This document shows positions 18,730-28,430 of a stretch of 64,000 bases of DNA, one piece after another. The position numbers were made by a program, and so were the translations under genes. The DNA lies in assembly GCA_016630955.3 (NCBI GenBank), contig CM049992.1, positions 868,001 through 932,000 on the forward strand, in the 5' to 3' direction. The first letter of the stretch is position 1, and every line of letters begins with the position of its first letter. The notes under the pieces were generated by a model. The model was not told the DNA's origin. It saw nothing but the letters and a program-made list of their open reading frames with translations, and made no database searches. The stretch comes from Didymella arachidicola. Lineage: Eukaryota; Ascomycota; Dothideomycetes; Pleosporales; Didymellaceae.

Positions 18730-20576
18730 ACGTAAGTGCATAGCGAGCGCGCCAGCTAGGCGAGCGCGCCACCCCAACAAGCTGTTAGGCCTACAAACTG
18801 CAACAGTACAACACTACAACGCTGTACTGTAGTTTAGAGTACAGAATATTAATCGCTGACCTCTACTACATCTTTCTTACACGTGCGCGAATTATGACCA
18901 GTCTCTCTGCAGAGCCTACAGTGCCCTTTGCCCCTTTTGCCTGTACCTGTTCGAACCCTACCCTCACGACTCTCCCCTTCAACCTGCGCCTCAACGTCGT
19001 ATTGGGCTATTAACTCCTCTGCCTCTTCTTTTGACAGGTCTCTACCCTTCTGAATACGCTTTCTTTTCCGTGATTTGCGCTCAGAGGCTGCTTTATTTGA
19101 CGCTTCAAGCTGCAGCACTCTGGCTGCCAACAACGTCTGCCCATGCAGCAGCATTGCCGTGCCTCTCTGCAGCTGATCAACAATCTCAACCATCGAAGTA
19201 GGTGACGATCCTTGGTGCTTTTGAATACGATCGCGAAGCAGCGTTGATTGAGCCTGGATCTCGTTGGCGTTGGTGGGTGTCTTAGGGTTCCATTGGAGCT
19301 CCCCTAGGAGCGGCGGTGTTGGCGTGCGGACCTTCACATTAAGCTTCGATAGCACCACTAGTGGATCGTAAGGCACTAATCCAGTTGCTTTAAAGCTTGC
19401 TCTAATGTTTGCCTCTGAAAACGCCTGCTCAAATACCTTTGCAAAGGTTGCGATGAAGGCTTTCTTGTCAATTCTGCCAATATGGTCCAATGCCAAGCCT
19501 CTGATCTCTCTGCTGTACGCTCGCTTCAGGGGGGCAAAACAACCCACGTCAAGCGGCTGAAGGATGTGTGACGAGTGTGGAGGCATACAGAGGGTAATTA
19601 TCTTGTTCTCCTCGCAAAGCTCCTGGAAAGAAAGCGACTTGTGGCTCTCGTGGCCGTCAAGTATGAGCAGCACGTAGCTACCCACCCTCCGGCCTTCAAT
19701 CTGCTTGATAAAGTGCCTGAGCCAGGCTACACCAATATCGTTGGTAGTCCAGCCGTTGTCACTTACCCCAATGCGCCATTGGAACTTCAAATCAGGGAAC
19801 CAAGCCTTGTCAAGGTGCTTCGCTTTGAAGATAAGGTAGGGCGCGATTGCCCAGCCCATCGCGTTGATCGCAGCGATCAAAGTTACCCACTCACGATCTC
19901 CCTGCTGGACTCCAATAGGCTTAGTACGTCTCTCTGATGCAGTAACTACTTTGACTTGATTTCCAATGCCCATTGCGAAGCCAGTCTCGTCGAAGTTGTA
20001 CGTATCGTTGTCCAGGATACCGTACTTAGCCTTAACGTTCTGTACCAGGTCAAACCAGGGCTTAATAACGTCTGGGTCGCTGCAGAGGACTCTCTGGCGA
20101 TCTCTCTGTCGATTCGTACGCGATTTGACTCTAGGCTCGCGTTTAACAAAGTTTGAGGCCCATCGCGGGCCAACTGGGCCTGCGTCGCGTGCGGCGCGCA
20201 GTTGATTAGCCATATCTTCAACCCAACGAAGCGTTGGGCTAGATCCTTGCTGGTTAAGCTTCCTTATGTACTTCACAAGGGTCTGCTCTTCTGCCTTAGT
20301 AAGGTTTGATGATTTGGGGTGGGTATCGCGTGTTGATCGCGTTCCAGCGCGTCGCCGGTCAATTGACCTTCGGGATACTTTGTAGACAATAGCAGCGCGT
20401 CGCACGCTTAGTTTTTGGGGCTTTTTAGTTGCTTTTAGAGCTAGCTGGATTCTCTCTTCTTTTGAAAGCAATTCAAGGTCAGGTGATTGATCCATTAGGG
20501 TTCAAAGATTGGTAGGCCTAGCGGCTTGTTGGGGTGGCGCGCTCGCCTAGCCGGCGCGCTCGCTATGCACTCACGT
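18730..20576 (-). mobile_element. P2: 1847-bp Fot1/pogo-like element, apparently intact
   Basis: TIRs of 65 bp (18730..18794 and 20512..20576) start ACGTAAGTGCATAGCGAGCG and ACGTGAGTGCATAGCGAGCG, with TA on each side. The two TIRs differ at four positions, all transitions. Each holds two GCGAGCGCGCC units. The element contains a single uninterrupted transposase gene, so it may be autonomous. Confidence 0.92.
18849..20495 (-). CDS. Fot1/pogo-type transposase, intact (DD35D)
   Basis: The single 548-aa frame from ATG at 20495 has no introns or stops. An N-terminal psq-type helix-turn-helix (about residues 10-60, KLSVRRAAIVYKVSRRS) is followed by a Tc5/CENP-B-type DNA-binding domain (about 65-140). 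The DDE_1 catalytic domain follows: Asp in NFDETGF (about 170), LILDGHESH (about 281) and LQPLDVGCF (about 317), with 35 residues between the last two Asp. The C-terminal third is basic and ends in a CX2CX4HX4C zinc knuckle (CRLCRETGHNSRTC). The enzyme cuts and pastes the element at TA sites. Compared with P1, P3 and P0 nearby, it is the only undamaged transposase in the window, and so the best candidate source of activity. Confidence 0.93.
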   Translation of the reverse strand: MDQSPDLELLSKEERIQLALKATKKPQKLSVRRAAIVYKVSRRSIDRRRAGTRSTRDTHPKSSNLTKAEEQTLVKYIRKLNQQGSSPTLRWVEDMANQLRAARDAGPVGPRWASNFVKREPRVKSRTNRQRDRQRVLCSDPDVIKPWFDLVQNVKAKYGILDNDTYNFDETGFAMGIGNQVKVVTASERRTKPIGVQQGDREWVTLIAAINAMGWAIAPYLIFKAKHLDKAWFPDLKFQWRIGVSDNGWTTNDIGVAWLRHFIKQIEGRRVGSYVLLILDGHESHKSLSFQELCEENKIITLCMPPHSSHILQPLDVGCFAPLKRAYSREIRGLALDHIGRIDKKAFIATFAKVFEQAFSEANIRASFKATGLVPYDPLVVLSKLNVKVRTPTPPLLGELQWNPKTPTNANEIQAQSTLLRDRIQKHQGSSPTSMVEIVDQLQRGTAMLLHGQTLLAARVLQLEASNKAASERKSRKRKRIQKGRDLSKEEAEELIAQYDVEAQVEGESREGRVRTGTGKRGKGHCRLCRETGHNSRTCKKDVVEVSD

Positions 20577-20629
20577 TAGTGTAAAACCACGTTAGCGGTG
20601 TCGTTAACACTGCGTTGGTACCCTAGTGT

Positions 20630-22025
20630 GATGTCGGATCCTTTCGCTCTCTGAGGATTCTTGTGCGATGGGGACATTGGCTTTTTCATTTCTGAGTGCG
20701 GATTGTGTGACCTGATGAAATGCTTCAAACTTTTTCGGCCATAATGGGTTTCCAACTAAATTCCGAGACGCTTTCTCAATTCAGCAATTCCAAAAATCGA
20801 CAGAAGAGGGCGGTTTTTGGTTGCTCTATTCACGATGAATCGCATGCAGCTTTCCTCAATTATTGAGCACTATGCTACATATCGAGCATTCCATAAGCCC
20901 TAAAAAGTCGGCAGTCTATCTGCTCGGTCTCTCTGCATCGAACCTCGAGCTCCCATTTCAAAAACTTTCTGAGTTCGTCCCTATGTCTGGCTCGTGGCAT
21001 CATAACGTCAGGCAGCATAAAAGTTTCTCGCACCTACGCAGCTCTTGCATAACCACATTCTTCGTTCGAGTCTCACTCAAAATCACGCGCGCTTACAGAT
21101 GTGCCAACCTCTGCTTCTACTGTTACCCTACGGCCTCGATGCAAAAGAAGAATGGTCGGGCATTCTGTCTGCCACCCTCGTTTTGAGACAAATTCCCCGA
21201 TGACATGACCTTATGTATCTTCTTTCGCTGTCTTCTGAATCCCATGTTACTCTGTTATGTAAGTCCCGTCTGCTTCATCGATAGTGAGACCTACACATGA
21301 GATGGAGAAGATAACACTAGCAAAAAACTGAGGCAAGGACTTACAGGCTTCGCACAGCACCGCTCGGCATCTCGACTTCTTCTTGATGCTGACAAGGTAT
21401 CCGTGCGGACTCATAGGAGTTAAGAGCAGCGCTTGTGCAAGCAACTGCGCATCCCTTTTTCCCAAGAACCATCCATGTTTTCTACTGTCAGGATCCAATC
21501 TGACCCACGGAACCCCACAAAGGTACATATATAGTCTGCAAGGCACATCGGAATAGGAATCGGCATCATGGTATGTAGTAGATCGAATATTTGAAGGACT
21601 CGTAGGTAAGGACGGAGTCTCTTTATAGCTTATTTCTTCTTCAAGAACCCCGACTGAACATCGTCGAGCGAACATACTTTAGATCAGGGTGCTGGCAACA
21701 TTCAGCTGTTACTCAGAATATCTGGCCAATATCAAGTGGTTCTTGAGAAAACTCTCCAATCTCCGACTGTGCGTGGCTCGTAAAACTAATTCGCGTTGTC
21801 TCTTCCGTGGAATGACCTATTCTCGTCGTTTCCTTTCCGTGATGGAAGGTACCGGTCAAATCACATGATTTCCCGTAAGCCGGGGCGGACGGGGACATTG
21901 TGCGCTCGGCAGACCGCTGTGCTTGCCGCACTCGACAACAAATACGTTCTTAAGGGAGACGCACAAGTAGTGTATGACTCTTCGGTAATCGTGAACAGCC
22001 CGGACAAGAAGCACATTATCCCAGC
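20630..22025. other. Gene-free stretch between the transposon nest and the MFS gene
   Basis: No gene was recognised. A 142-codon open frame on the minus strand (21247-21675) and a 107-codon one on the plus strand (20863-21186) have no known domain, and I do not call them. The text has the same pyrimidine-rich style as the arrays at 6990-8060 and 54300-55300. Confidence 0.4.
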
Positions 22026-23384
22026 CTAAACATTCCTGTGCTTCACCCTCGGGACCAGAGCCCAGGCTATACCAGTTGCAACAATGAGGCCTACTAAAAT
22101 GGGCTGCATGACTTTGACACCAGCGCGACTTGCGATGATGCCTGTGATAGCTGGAAAGAACGAGCCTCCAGCCTGCGCCAGGACAAAGACATATCCTAAC
22201 GCAGTCGGCTGTAATTCTTCTGGAAACAGCTTCGATCCTACAGACATGCCTGTCGCAAACATCGGTCCAAAGAAGAAGCCCAGAAGGCAAAGCGAGACTG
22301 TACTGCTGATAAGGTTCGGCACGAGCCAGAAGATGAGCTGCAGACCCAGCATGATCACGCAGTAGATGAATGTCATTCGGCGCTCTCCATAACGATAGGT
22401 CGGCTCCGCAAGTATGATTCTTCCTAGAAAGATACCACCCGCTAATGCAGCAGGAATGTAGCCGACTTCCGGCAGTTTGCCATTGCGTGCTTCGATCAGA
22501 TACTCGACGACCCAGCCGCTCGCTGTGATACCGGTGCCGAGCATGAAGAAGTAAAACAACGAGAGAAGATATACTGGAGGCGACTTCAGAGCGGTCATGA
22601 CATCTTTGTTTGCCTGTTTGCGTCTGCTCGTAACAGTCGCTACCTGTCCTACTGGTAAGGCAGGGCTCGTGTGCATCTTGACACTTTCGCGGAACGTGAT
22701 ACCAACAGCCAGTATGTTGAGGAGACCGATGCCGACAAGGTATATGTAATACATTGCCCAGTGAGTGGGAGCCGCAGATGCAATACCCGTAGCTACAAAG
22801 GGACTGACCAGCGTTCCAAGAGCGTACATGGCGTGGATAAATCCCAACAGGCGATGCGCGCTCTTCAGTGATGCAACGAACGTATTCGCGTGTGACTCGT
22901 TGTACGCCATACCTGCCGCTTGTAGGAAAAAGGTGACTACGAAGAGCGGAAACGGTGGTGTCCAGCAACGCAAGACATGAGCAACAACTTGAATACCTGC
23001 GCCGAGCGTAAGGATGGCGCCGAGTCCGAGGTAGCGAGCCATGTGGCCGATGGTGGCAGCTGCGAAGAGCCAACCTAAAAAGGTTGCGCCATAGACGAAA
23101 GCGATGTACTCAGTGCCGATGTTGTAGGTTCGCAAGATGTATGGCGTGAGTGCACCAAGGCTGCCATCGTTGTTGCCTGCGAAGAAGAAAGACATGCTTG
23201 CGGCCAAGACTTTGAGAAGATTCTTCCTGGTCGACGCGACATCTTCGATCTCATCAGACGCAGAGCCAGTCAGAGCGTCCTCATGCTGAGTTGAGCCCGC
23301 ATTGGCAGTTCGGTTCTGGAGCTCGACATGTTGCGAAGCTGTTGCTGGCTCGGTCCTGGTCGGGAGTACAGTCCTTGTCGTCAT
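22026..23384 (-). CDS. MFS transporter (Bsc6/fucose-permease-like)
   Basis: A single-exon 452-aa protein. After a polar N-terminal tail (about 55 residues) there are about twelve hydrophobic helices in two blocks, separated by a central basic loop (TSRRKQANKDV, about residue 250), the standard MFS layout. The first helix region carries FFFAGNNDGSLGALTPYI, as in fungal MFS proteins related to Bsc6 and the bacterial fucose permease branch. It probably sits in the plasma or vacuolar membrane and moves a small solute by proton symport or antiport. The substrate cannot be read from the sequence. Confidence 0.82.
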   Translation of the reverse strand: MTTRTVLPTRTEPATASQHVELQNRTANAGSTQHEDALTGSASDEIEDVASTRKNLLKVLAASMSFFFAGNNDGSLGALTPYILRTYNIGTEYIAFVYGATFLGWLFAAATIGHMARYLGLGAILTLGAGIQVVAHVLRCWTPPFPLFVVTFFLQAAGMAYNESHANTFVASLKSAHRLLGFIHAMYALGTLVSPFVATGIASAAPTHWAMYYIYLVGIGLLNILAVGITFRESVKMHTSPALPVGQVATVTSRRKQANKDVMTALKSPPVYLLSLFYFFMLGTGITASGWVVEYLIEARNGKLPEVGYIPAALAGGIFLGRIILAEPTYRYGERRMTFIYCVIMLGLQLIFWLVPNLISSTVSLCLLGFFFGPMFATGMSVGSKLFPEELQPTALGYVFVLAQAGGSFFPAITGIIASRAGVKVMQPILVGLIVATGIAWALVPRVKHRNV

Positions 23385-23804
23385 GATCGATTAGGAGACA
23401 ACGTCGAAATGCCAGAGGTCGAGTTTGTTTGCAACCTATGGTCAGTAAAGTTCTTATAAGTTCTGTAGTACGTGAGTCTTGCGAATGTGCAGGCCAAGCA
23501 CCCTTCGCAATCTTCGCCCGATGCGTGAAGCCGCCTCGTTACGGTTGAGCGGGCCGCATCACCGTAACACTACATCTTGATGACTGCGTTAGAGTCTTAG
23601 ATCTTGACTGTAAGACGGAATCGAGCAGCTTCAGGAATTTGTTGTAGATACTATACCGGACGAACGCATGTCGCGTGTCGATGTTTGTTGTTGCTGGCTC
23701 ACGTCATCAACTGGCCCCTGCGCGGGATCGCATCGCAGTCCTGTTCTCTGCTCTCGACCATTGTAAGGCAACACCAGCTCGAAGTTTCTTCTTAGCACGC
23801 AATA
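23385..23804. other. Divergent promoter region (MFS minus, F-box plus)
   Basis: This is the 420-bp interval between two divergently read genes. I see no clear TATA box or repeated operator in it. Confidence 0.4.
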
Positions 23805-25436
23805 ATGCAATTGAGATGGCGAAATGACCGGTTACTCATATTATACGGTGCAGAGCAGAAGCACTCTGCCGCTCGTCCAGCGAAGCGCAGAAGAACGCAT
23901 CAACCGACGTTCACCAAGAGCATGGACGACTTGCCTGACGAATTAATGCTGGTCATACTCGAGTCCATTGTCAATGATATGGACGTCAGTCGACCAGATG
24001 CACGCTACAAAGCGCTGTACAGCCTATCCAGAACGAGTCGCAGGTACCACCGCCTTGCGAAATCATACCTCTACTGTTGCGTCGACAACCGCTATTTCGA
24101 CACTGCAAAGATACTCCGTGCGTATTGCGATCAGTCAGATTTGCAGGGTGCTGCCAAACACATAATATGGGAAGACGATGCCGACTTTCACCACTTTCTC
24201 GCGAAGGCGAAGCTGAGCTACAACCTGCGTCATCCAGAACGCCGTGAGCTATGCAAGGCGATTCATACTATGGGACTGCCAGAACCCCACGAACGCCAAT
24301 TACGCCAAGCCATCAAGGAACAATCATCGGACGACTTGCTCACCCTGTTTCTAATATTGAATCCCAATGTGGAGACCCTTGAGGTAGAAGATTCCAATAT
24401 CCGCATACGCCGTGGGTACTGGCGCGGGCCTCGGTGGACCAGGATGTTGAGGTTCGCAGCAGCGGGTGGCCTCGACAGTGTGCAGCTCTACGGCCATTTG
24501 CGTAAAATCGTCATACGGATGGGACCGATCAGCCTGTCGAGTGTCTTCCTGTTTCTCAAACTCCCCGCTCTACATGAGTTTGTGCTTGCAGATGCTTTCC
24601 ACTCTGGAAGGCTATCGATGGCTGTGGCAGCACAGACGAAGTCCTCGACGGTGCAGAAACTCAGCTTTGAGGGTAGCCTCATCGAGACTAACGCCATTAT
24701 TAAATTCGTCAATGCGATAAAATGCTTGACAGAGTTTCGATTCGAATTCTGCGATGCTAACAGCTTTGAGGAGCAAATCATGCACAGTGGGTACCCTGAC
24801 TTCTTTTACGAAGCTTTGCGAACTGCCCTGGCTCCCCACGATGACACGCTGGAGATACTGCGCATCGTTAACTTAGATGGTTACCGTGACAGCAGTCCCG
24901 AAGATGGTGATACTCTTGGATCTCTGCGAGAAATGACCAATGTACGCGAGATCGAAGTAAGTCTTGATGGATTCCATACTGAATCAGAAGAACATCTTCA
25001 GAATCACGCGAATTTGCGCGATAACCTCCCCCCAAACATCCGCCATCTCAGAGTCTACGTCGAGAACTGCGACATAGAAGACAATCCATATGAGTCACAA
25101 TGGTGGAAAGACAGCCTTCGAGACCTTGCTCAAGATTGCGGAGCCAACTACCCCCATTTGAAAACCATCATTGTCTCCGACAGGCCTATTGGCGTACTGC
25201 CAGTCGACGAAGATGTCAGGAAGCTGAGGGTACAATTCAAGGAGCAGGGTGTGAGCCTCTTCATCAAGGGCGAGCATCTAGCAACGCCGATCCCTGCTGT
25301 TCAGGAGTGGAAGAAGCTAACAGCCGATCGCGACATTGTATGGAATGGCATGGACTGGAAGAGCAAGATGCACGCAATTAATATCTGCGAGAGCCACGCG
25401 AATGACTGCCTCCTAAGTAACTGGAGCGGACCGTAG
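23805..25436 (+). CDS. F-box protein with leucine-rich C-terminal region
   Basis: A single-exon 543-aa protein. A basic lead (RPAKRRRTHQPTF) precedes an F-box-like segment starting MDDLPDELMLVILESIV at about residue 40 and ending near RTSRRYHRLAKSYLY. The rest has scattered Leu-rich strands, such as LHEFVLADAFHSGRLS and VREIEVSLDGF, consistent with a degenerate LRR solenoid. F-box proteins bind Skp1 and present substrates to SCF ubiquitin ligases. The large fungal families of this type diverge quickly and mostly lack known substrates. An internal Met at 23922, right at the F-box, is an alternative start. Confidence 0.72.
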   Translation: MQLRWRNDRLLILYGAEQKHSAARPAKRRRTHQPTFTKSMDDLPDELMLVILESIVNDMDVSRPDARYKALYSLSRTSRRYHRLAKSYLYCCVDNRYFDTAKILRAYCDQSDLQGAAKHIIWEDDADFHHFLAKAKLSYNLRHPERRELCKAIHTMGLPEPHERQLRQAIKEQSSDDLLTLFLILNPNVETLEVEDSNIRIRRGYWRGPRWTRMLRFAAAGGLDSVQLYGHLRKIVIRMGPISLSSVFLFLKLPALHEFVLADAFHSGRLSMAVAAQTKSSTVQKLSFEGSLIETNAIIKFVNAIKCLTEFRFEFCDANSFEEQIMHSGYPDFFYEALRTALAPHDDTLEILRIVNLDGYRDSSPEDGDTLGSLREMTNVREIEVSLDGFHTESEEHLQNHANLRDNLPPNIRHLRVYVENCDIEDNPYESQWWKDSLRDLAQDCGANYPHLKTIIVSDRPIGVLPVDEDVRKLRVQFKEQGVSLFIKGEHLATPIPAVQEWKKLTADRDIVWNGMDWKSKMHAINICESHANDCLLSNWSGP

Positions 25437-28363
25437 CCCGGAGTTTGGCTACACTAGTCGGAGTCACCTCAGCAACCTCAATTGCAAAAGAACTGTAGCT
25501 TCTCACCAGCACGATAGAGAGTAGGAAATACTGCTCTTAAGTCTCATTAGCGCTCGGCAGCAAAAGCAAAAATACATACAACAGCGGGTATTCGCTAGTG
25601 GTCACCCACCTAACTACTAATCCGCCGGTACGTTGCTTAAATAGGGCTGAGCGAACGGGAAGCCTTGTTTTCAACGTCCTATGGTCGTATGTGAAAGAGA
25701 GGATTGGCAAACCTGTTTATATACCTGTTTTACCAATGCAGTCTATCATCGCTCGCTCGGGACCCTGATATACTTCGTGGCCCTGATTTTCGCCCTTATC
25801 ATGCCCTCACCTGTCTGGATCCGAATAGATCTGGATGCAGGTATGTCCTACCTTGTGATGCCAACTCCTGGCCGCGATATCGAGTTTCGATCGCACCGCC
25901 GTACCTGACTTTCGTCCTCGTGTTCAGAACGATCATTTCGATGGAGTGAGTCTTGCTCAACAGAGATAGTCGCGGTGCTGCGGTAGGTATTCCTATTACG
26001 TTGCTACTCTCCCCAAAGCACGTCAGCTGGATCTCGGCCCTTCAATTGCACCACCTTGGAATTCCCACTCTTTCCTCGGACCCCAGAAGTCGATCAACCC
26101 ACGTGCATGGTTCTGGGCTTCGCCATCCGTGTGCGTTGTTGAAAACTATTACCACATGAAAACTCTGCAGTGGAGTCTTCCCCAGAGGTCAAAGCGAGAG
26201 TCCGTTGATGAACCCCGCAGACCCGCAGGAGCTTGCAACCTAGCTAAGAAGTACGCGTATTGAGGCGCCGATAGCAGCTTGTATAGCTAGGGTTGTATTT
26301 TTATCGCGTGTGGCTATCGTGAGTTCGAGATGTGGTGTTTGGTGGTGTGCAGGTATTCGGGCCGTTTGGAGAACTATCAGGAGGAAAAGCTCGGGTGCAG
26401 TCGGTCTGCTTGCGTGTCGAGCAAGGGCGTCGTAGTTGTGTCAAGCAACAGCACTATCGAGAGCATGCTCGAAGGAGCTCGACCGACTTCAGGTTCACGT
26501 CTTGGTGGTGTTGTGAGGACAGAGATTCCGAAGTGCTGCACTGATGCAAGTCGTTCGAAGTTACGGCCGCACTGAGGCGACCATAGAGGAGCATGGCTGA
26601 TTCCGTCCTGGTTCGGGATCACTTCAACAAGCCTGCGTACCTCGCGCCACAGAGCTATAATGCAGGGCGCTCTGATGTGCTTTGACGCTGCATGTACAAA
26701 TGCGAAGATGGCGTTGGGGCTTCACAGGCGTTAATGATAGCGCTTAATGCCATCCAATCTCTGATACAGCGCTCAGACACCGCAACTGAACGTCACCAGC
26801 ATACTTGGTGGTCATGTCGAAGCGTAAGAAGCCTGATGCTCTGCGCTCGTTGATGTTGGAATTGAGGCCGAGTCTTCCACGCCTGGTCGTCACATACGAG
26901 ACGCCGGGCTGCGCATGAGCTGTTCATCACCGTAGGGCAGGTGAAGTAGACCGAGAACCCACGCATTCGGCCTCTGCACCTTCTCTGTGATCCATGATGT
27001 GGCGTGCGACAACGTTCTCGATGCACGTGGTCCATGTATCGGATCAGAGGTGTGCTTGCTCGACAATCTGACACTGTGCACCACTTGCGCGGTAGTTTGA
27101 ACGCCCAGCGATTGACGCCAGACGCAGTGACATCCTAGACCTGAGGCCAGAAGGGTTCCATAAGACTTAGCCATCGTGCACTGCTACCAGCACAAGGAAA
27201 CGATGTCAGACGTTACCATAGTGCGACCTGTTCCGTTCCTAAGAGGGCAGGTAGCGTGCGAAGTGATGTTGCGTGCAAGGATTGCGCAGTGACAGAGTGC
27301 GCCTGTGGTGTTGCGGCCAACCAGCTGCCGCGACCCTCTCCCACCTCACGCGACAATCACCGCGGGCTGGCCTTCTCGAACATCTCTCCACTGCCATTGA
27401 TTCGTCGCTAGCACTTGTTGGTGTTGTCGTTGCTGCACACGAGCAAGCGAATTGCCGATGCATACAGATGGCTCGTTAGCGCACCCGGACTGGTTCTTCG
27501 AGAAGGGTTCCTTATCCGAGTGGTTGACCGATGCGTTCGTGCAACCATAGGCCGGTCGATAGCGGCAGCTGTCTGCCGCGCAACGCGAGTAGTGCAGATA
27601 ATTTTCACCTGCCTAAAACGTCCAGACATTGGTAGGCGCATAAGCTAGGATGCCGCGCGCTCTTCGTGAAGCTTGGCTTGATGCCAAATTACACTTGTTG
27701 GCGAAAGTGCATCCGCCACGGTCGCAAGCACGCATAGATTCATTATTGTCGCGTGCTTTTAGAGTTGATTAAAACGCTCGGTCGTCGTTCGTATCTTTTT
27801 CATCGCAGCCCATAGAGAGGAATCAGAGCACCGAGCGCTGTCGAGTGCTGCCGGGTGCTACTGAGTGCTGTTTACAAACTTTACGAGGCCGTAGAGCGCG
27901 TCGATGCAGAACCTAAGTTTTGCGGAGGGCCCCACGCTGGATGCACGTGTTGCTCGTCGTCCGTACCCCTGGTCCTGGATACAGCTGTCGTCCCAGCAAT
28001 TGGTCCACCCTTATCAAGCGTGGTGAAGGAGCCTTACCCGCTGCAGCAATTGATGGCCGCGCCTCCGAGATCCTGGGGCAGCGACCATCTGCTTGAGGAA
28101 TCAAATCTCGGCCCTCGTCGCCAAGCGATACCACACTATGCCGCTGCTAGTGTGGAAGCTTGGATAGCCACCGTGGTATGGTGCCCGTGCACCTGTTGTG
28201 TCTGGGATTGAGAGGACTAAAGTTTAAACCAACCGGCTGGGGGTTGTGATACCGGCAGCGAGCCAAAGGTATAAGATGCTCCTTGTGTTCTTGTTTGCCA
28301 GGCGTTGCTTAAGGGGTATCAGACTTGACCTTCGCTTTGCGCATTCGCGCCTGTCTCGCTGTG
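25437..28363. other. Long gene-free stretch
   Basis: About 2.9 kb with no recognised gene or transposon end. Open frames of up to 118 codons occur on both strands but overlap one another and show no domains. Around 27834-27870 there is a short run of GAGTGCTG-like units. It may hold decayed repeats too old to recognise, or long regulatory sequence for the permease. Confidence 0.4.
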
Positions 28364-28370
28364 TATAAAA
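28364..28370 (+). promoter_or_regulatory. TATA box of the permease gene
   Basis: TATAAAA lies 61 bp before the ATG at 28431. It is followed by a C-rich pyrimidine leader that ends CTACAAAATGG, a good fungal start context. Confidence 0.5.
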
Positions 28371-28430
28371 TCCTACCTCAGGGTCCAAGCCTCAATCAAC
28401 TTCCCTCAGTCAACCCAATCCATCTACAAA

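Larger units (their letters stand above)
8774..20629. mobile_element. Outer MITE-like host element containing three nested pogo elements
   Basis: A perfect 14-bp inverted pair, ACACTAGGGTACCA at 8774..8787 and its complement at 20616..20629, bounds the nest. Similarity continues inward imperfectly: a GTGT...ACACCGC block on both sides, then CACTTTTAG. Subtracting the nested elements P0, P1 and P2 with their TA duplications leaves only about 415 bp (8774-8957, 16607-16752, 18695-18729, 20579-20629). That is the size of a non-autonomous miniature element. I could not find a convincing target-site duplication outside the ends. The host identity is therefore inferred. Confidence 0.5.

Noticed and set aside
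8958..20576. Interpretation of the transposon nest as a Starship
   Set aside because: No DUF3435 tyrosine recombinase is present. All transposases are DDE pogo-type, and the ends are TIRs with TA duplications.
21247..21675. A possible 142-aa gene on the minus strand
   Set aside because: No domain, no neighbours of related function and no supporting promoter or splice evidence. Kept as gene-free.
21856..23073. A 405-codon minus-strand frame overlapping the MFS transporter in another frame
   Set aside because: It has no hydrophobic pattern or domain, and the overlapping frame encodes a full MFS transporter.
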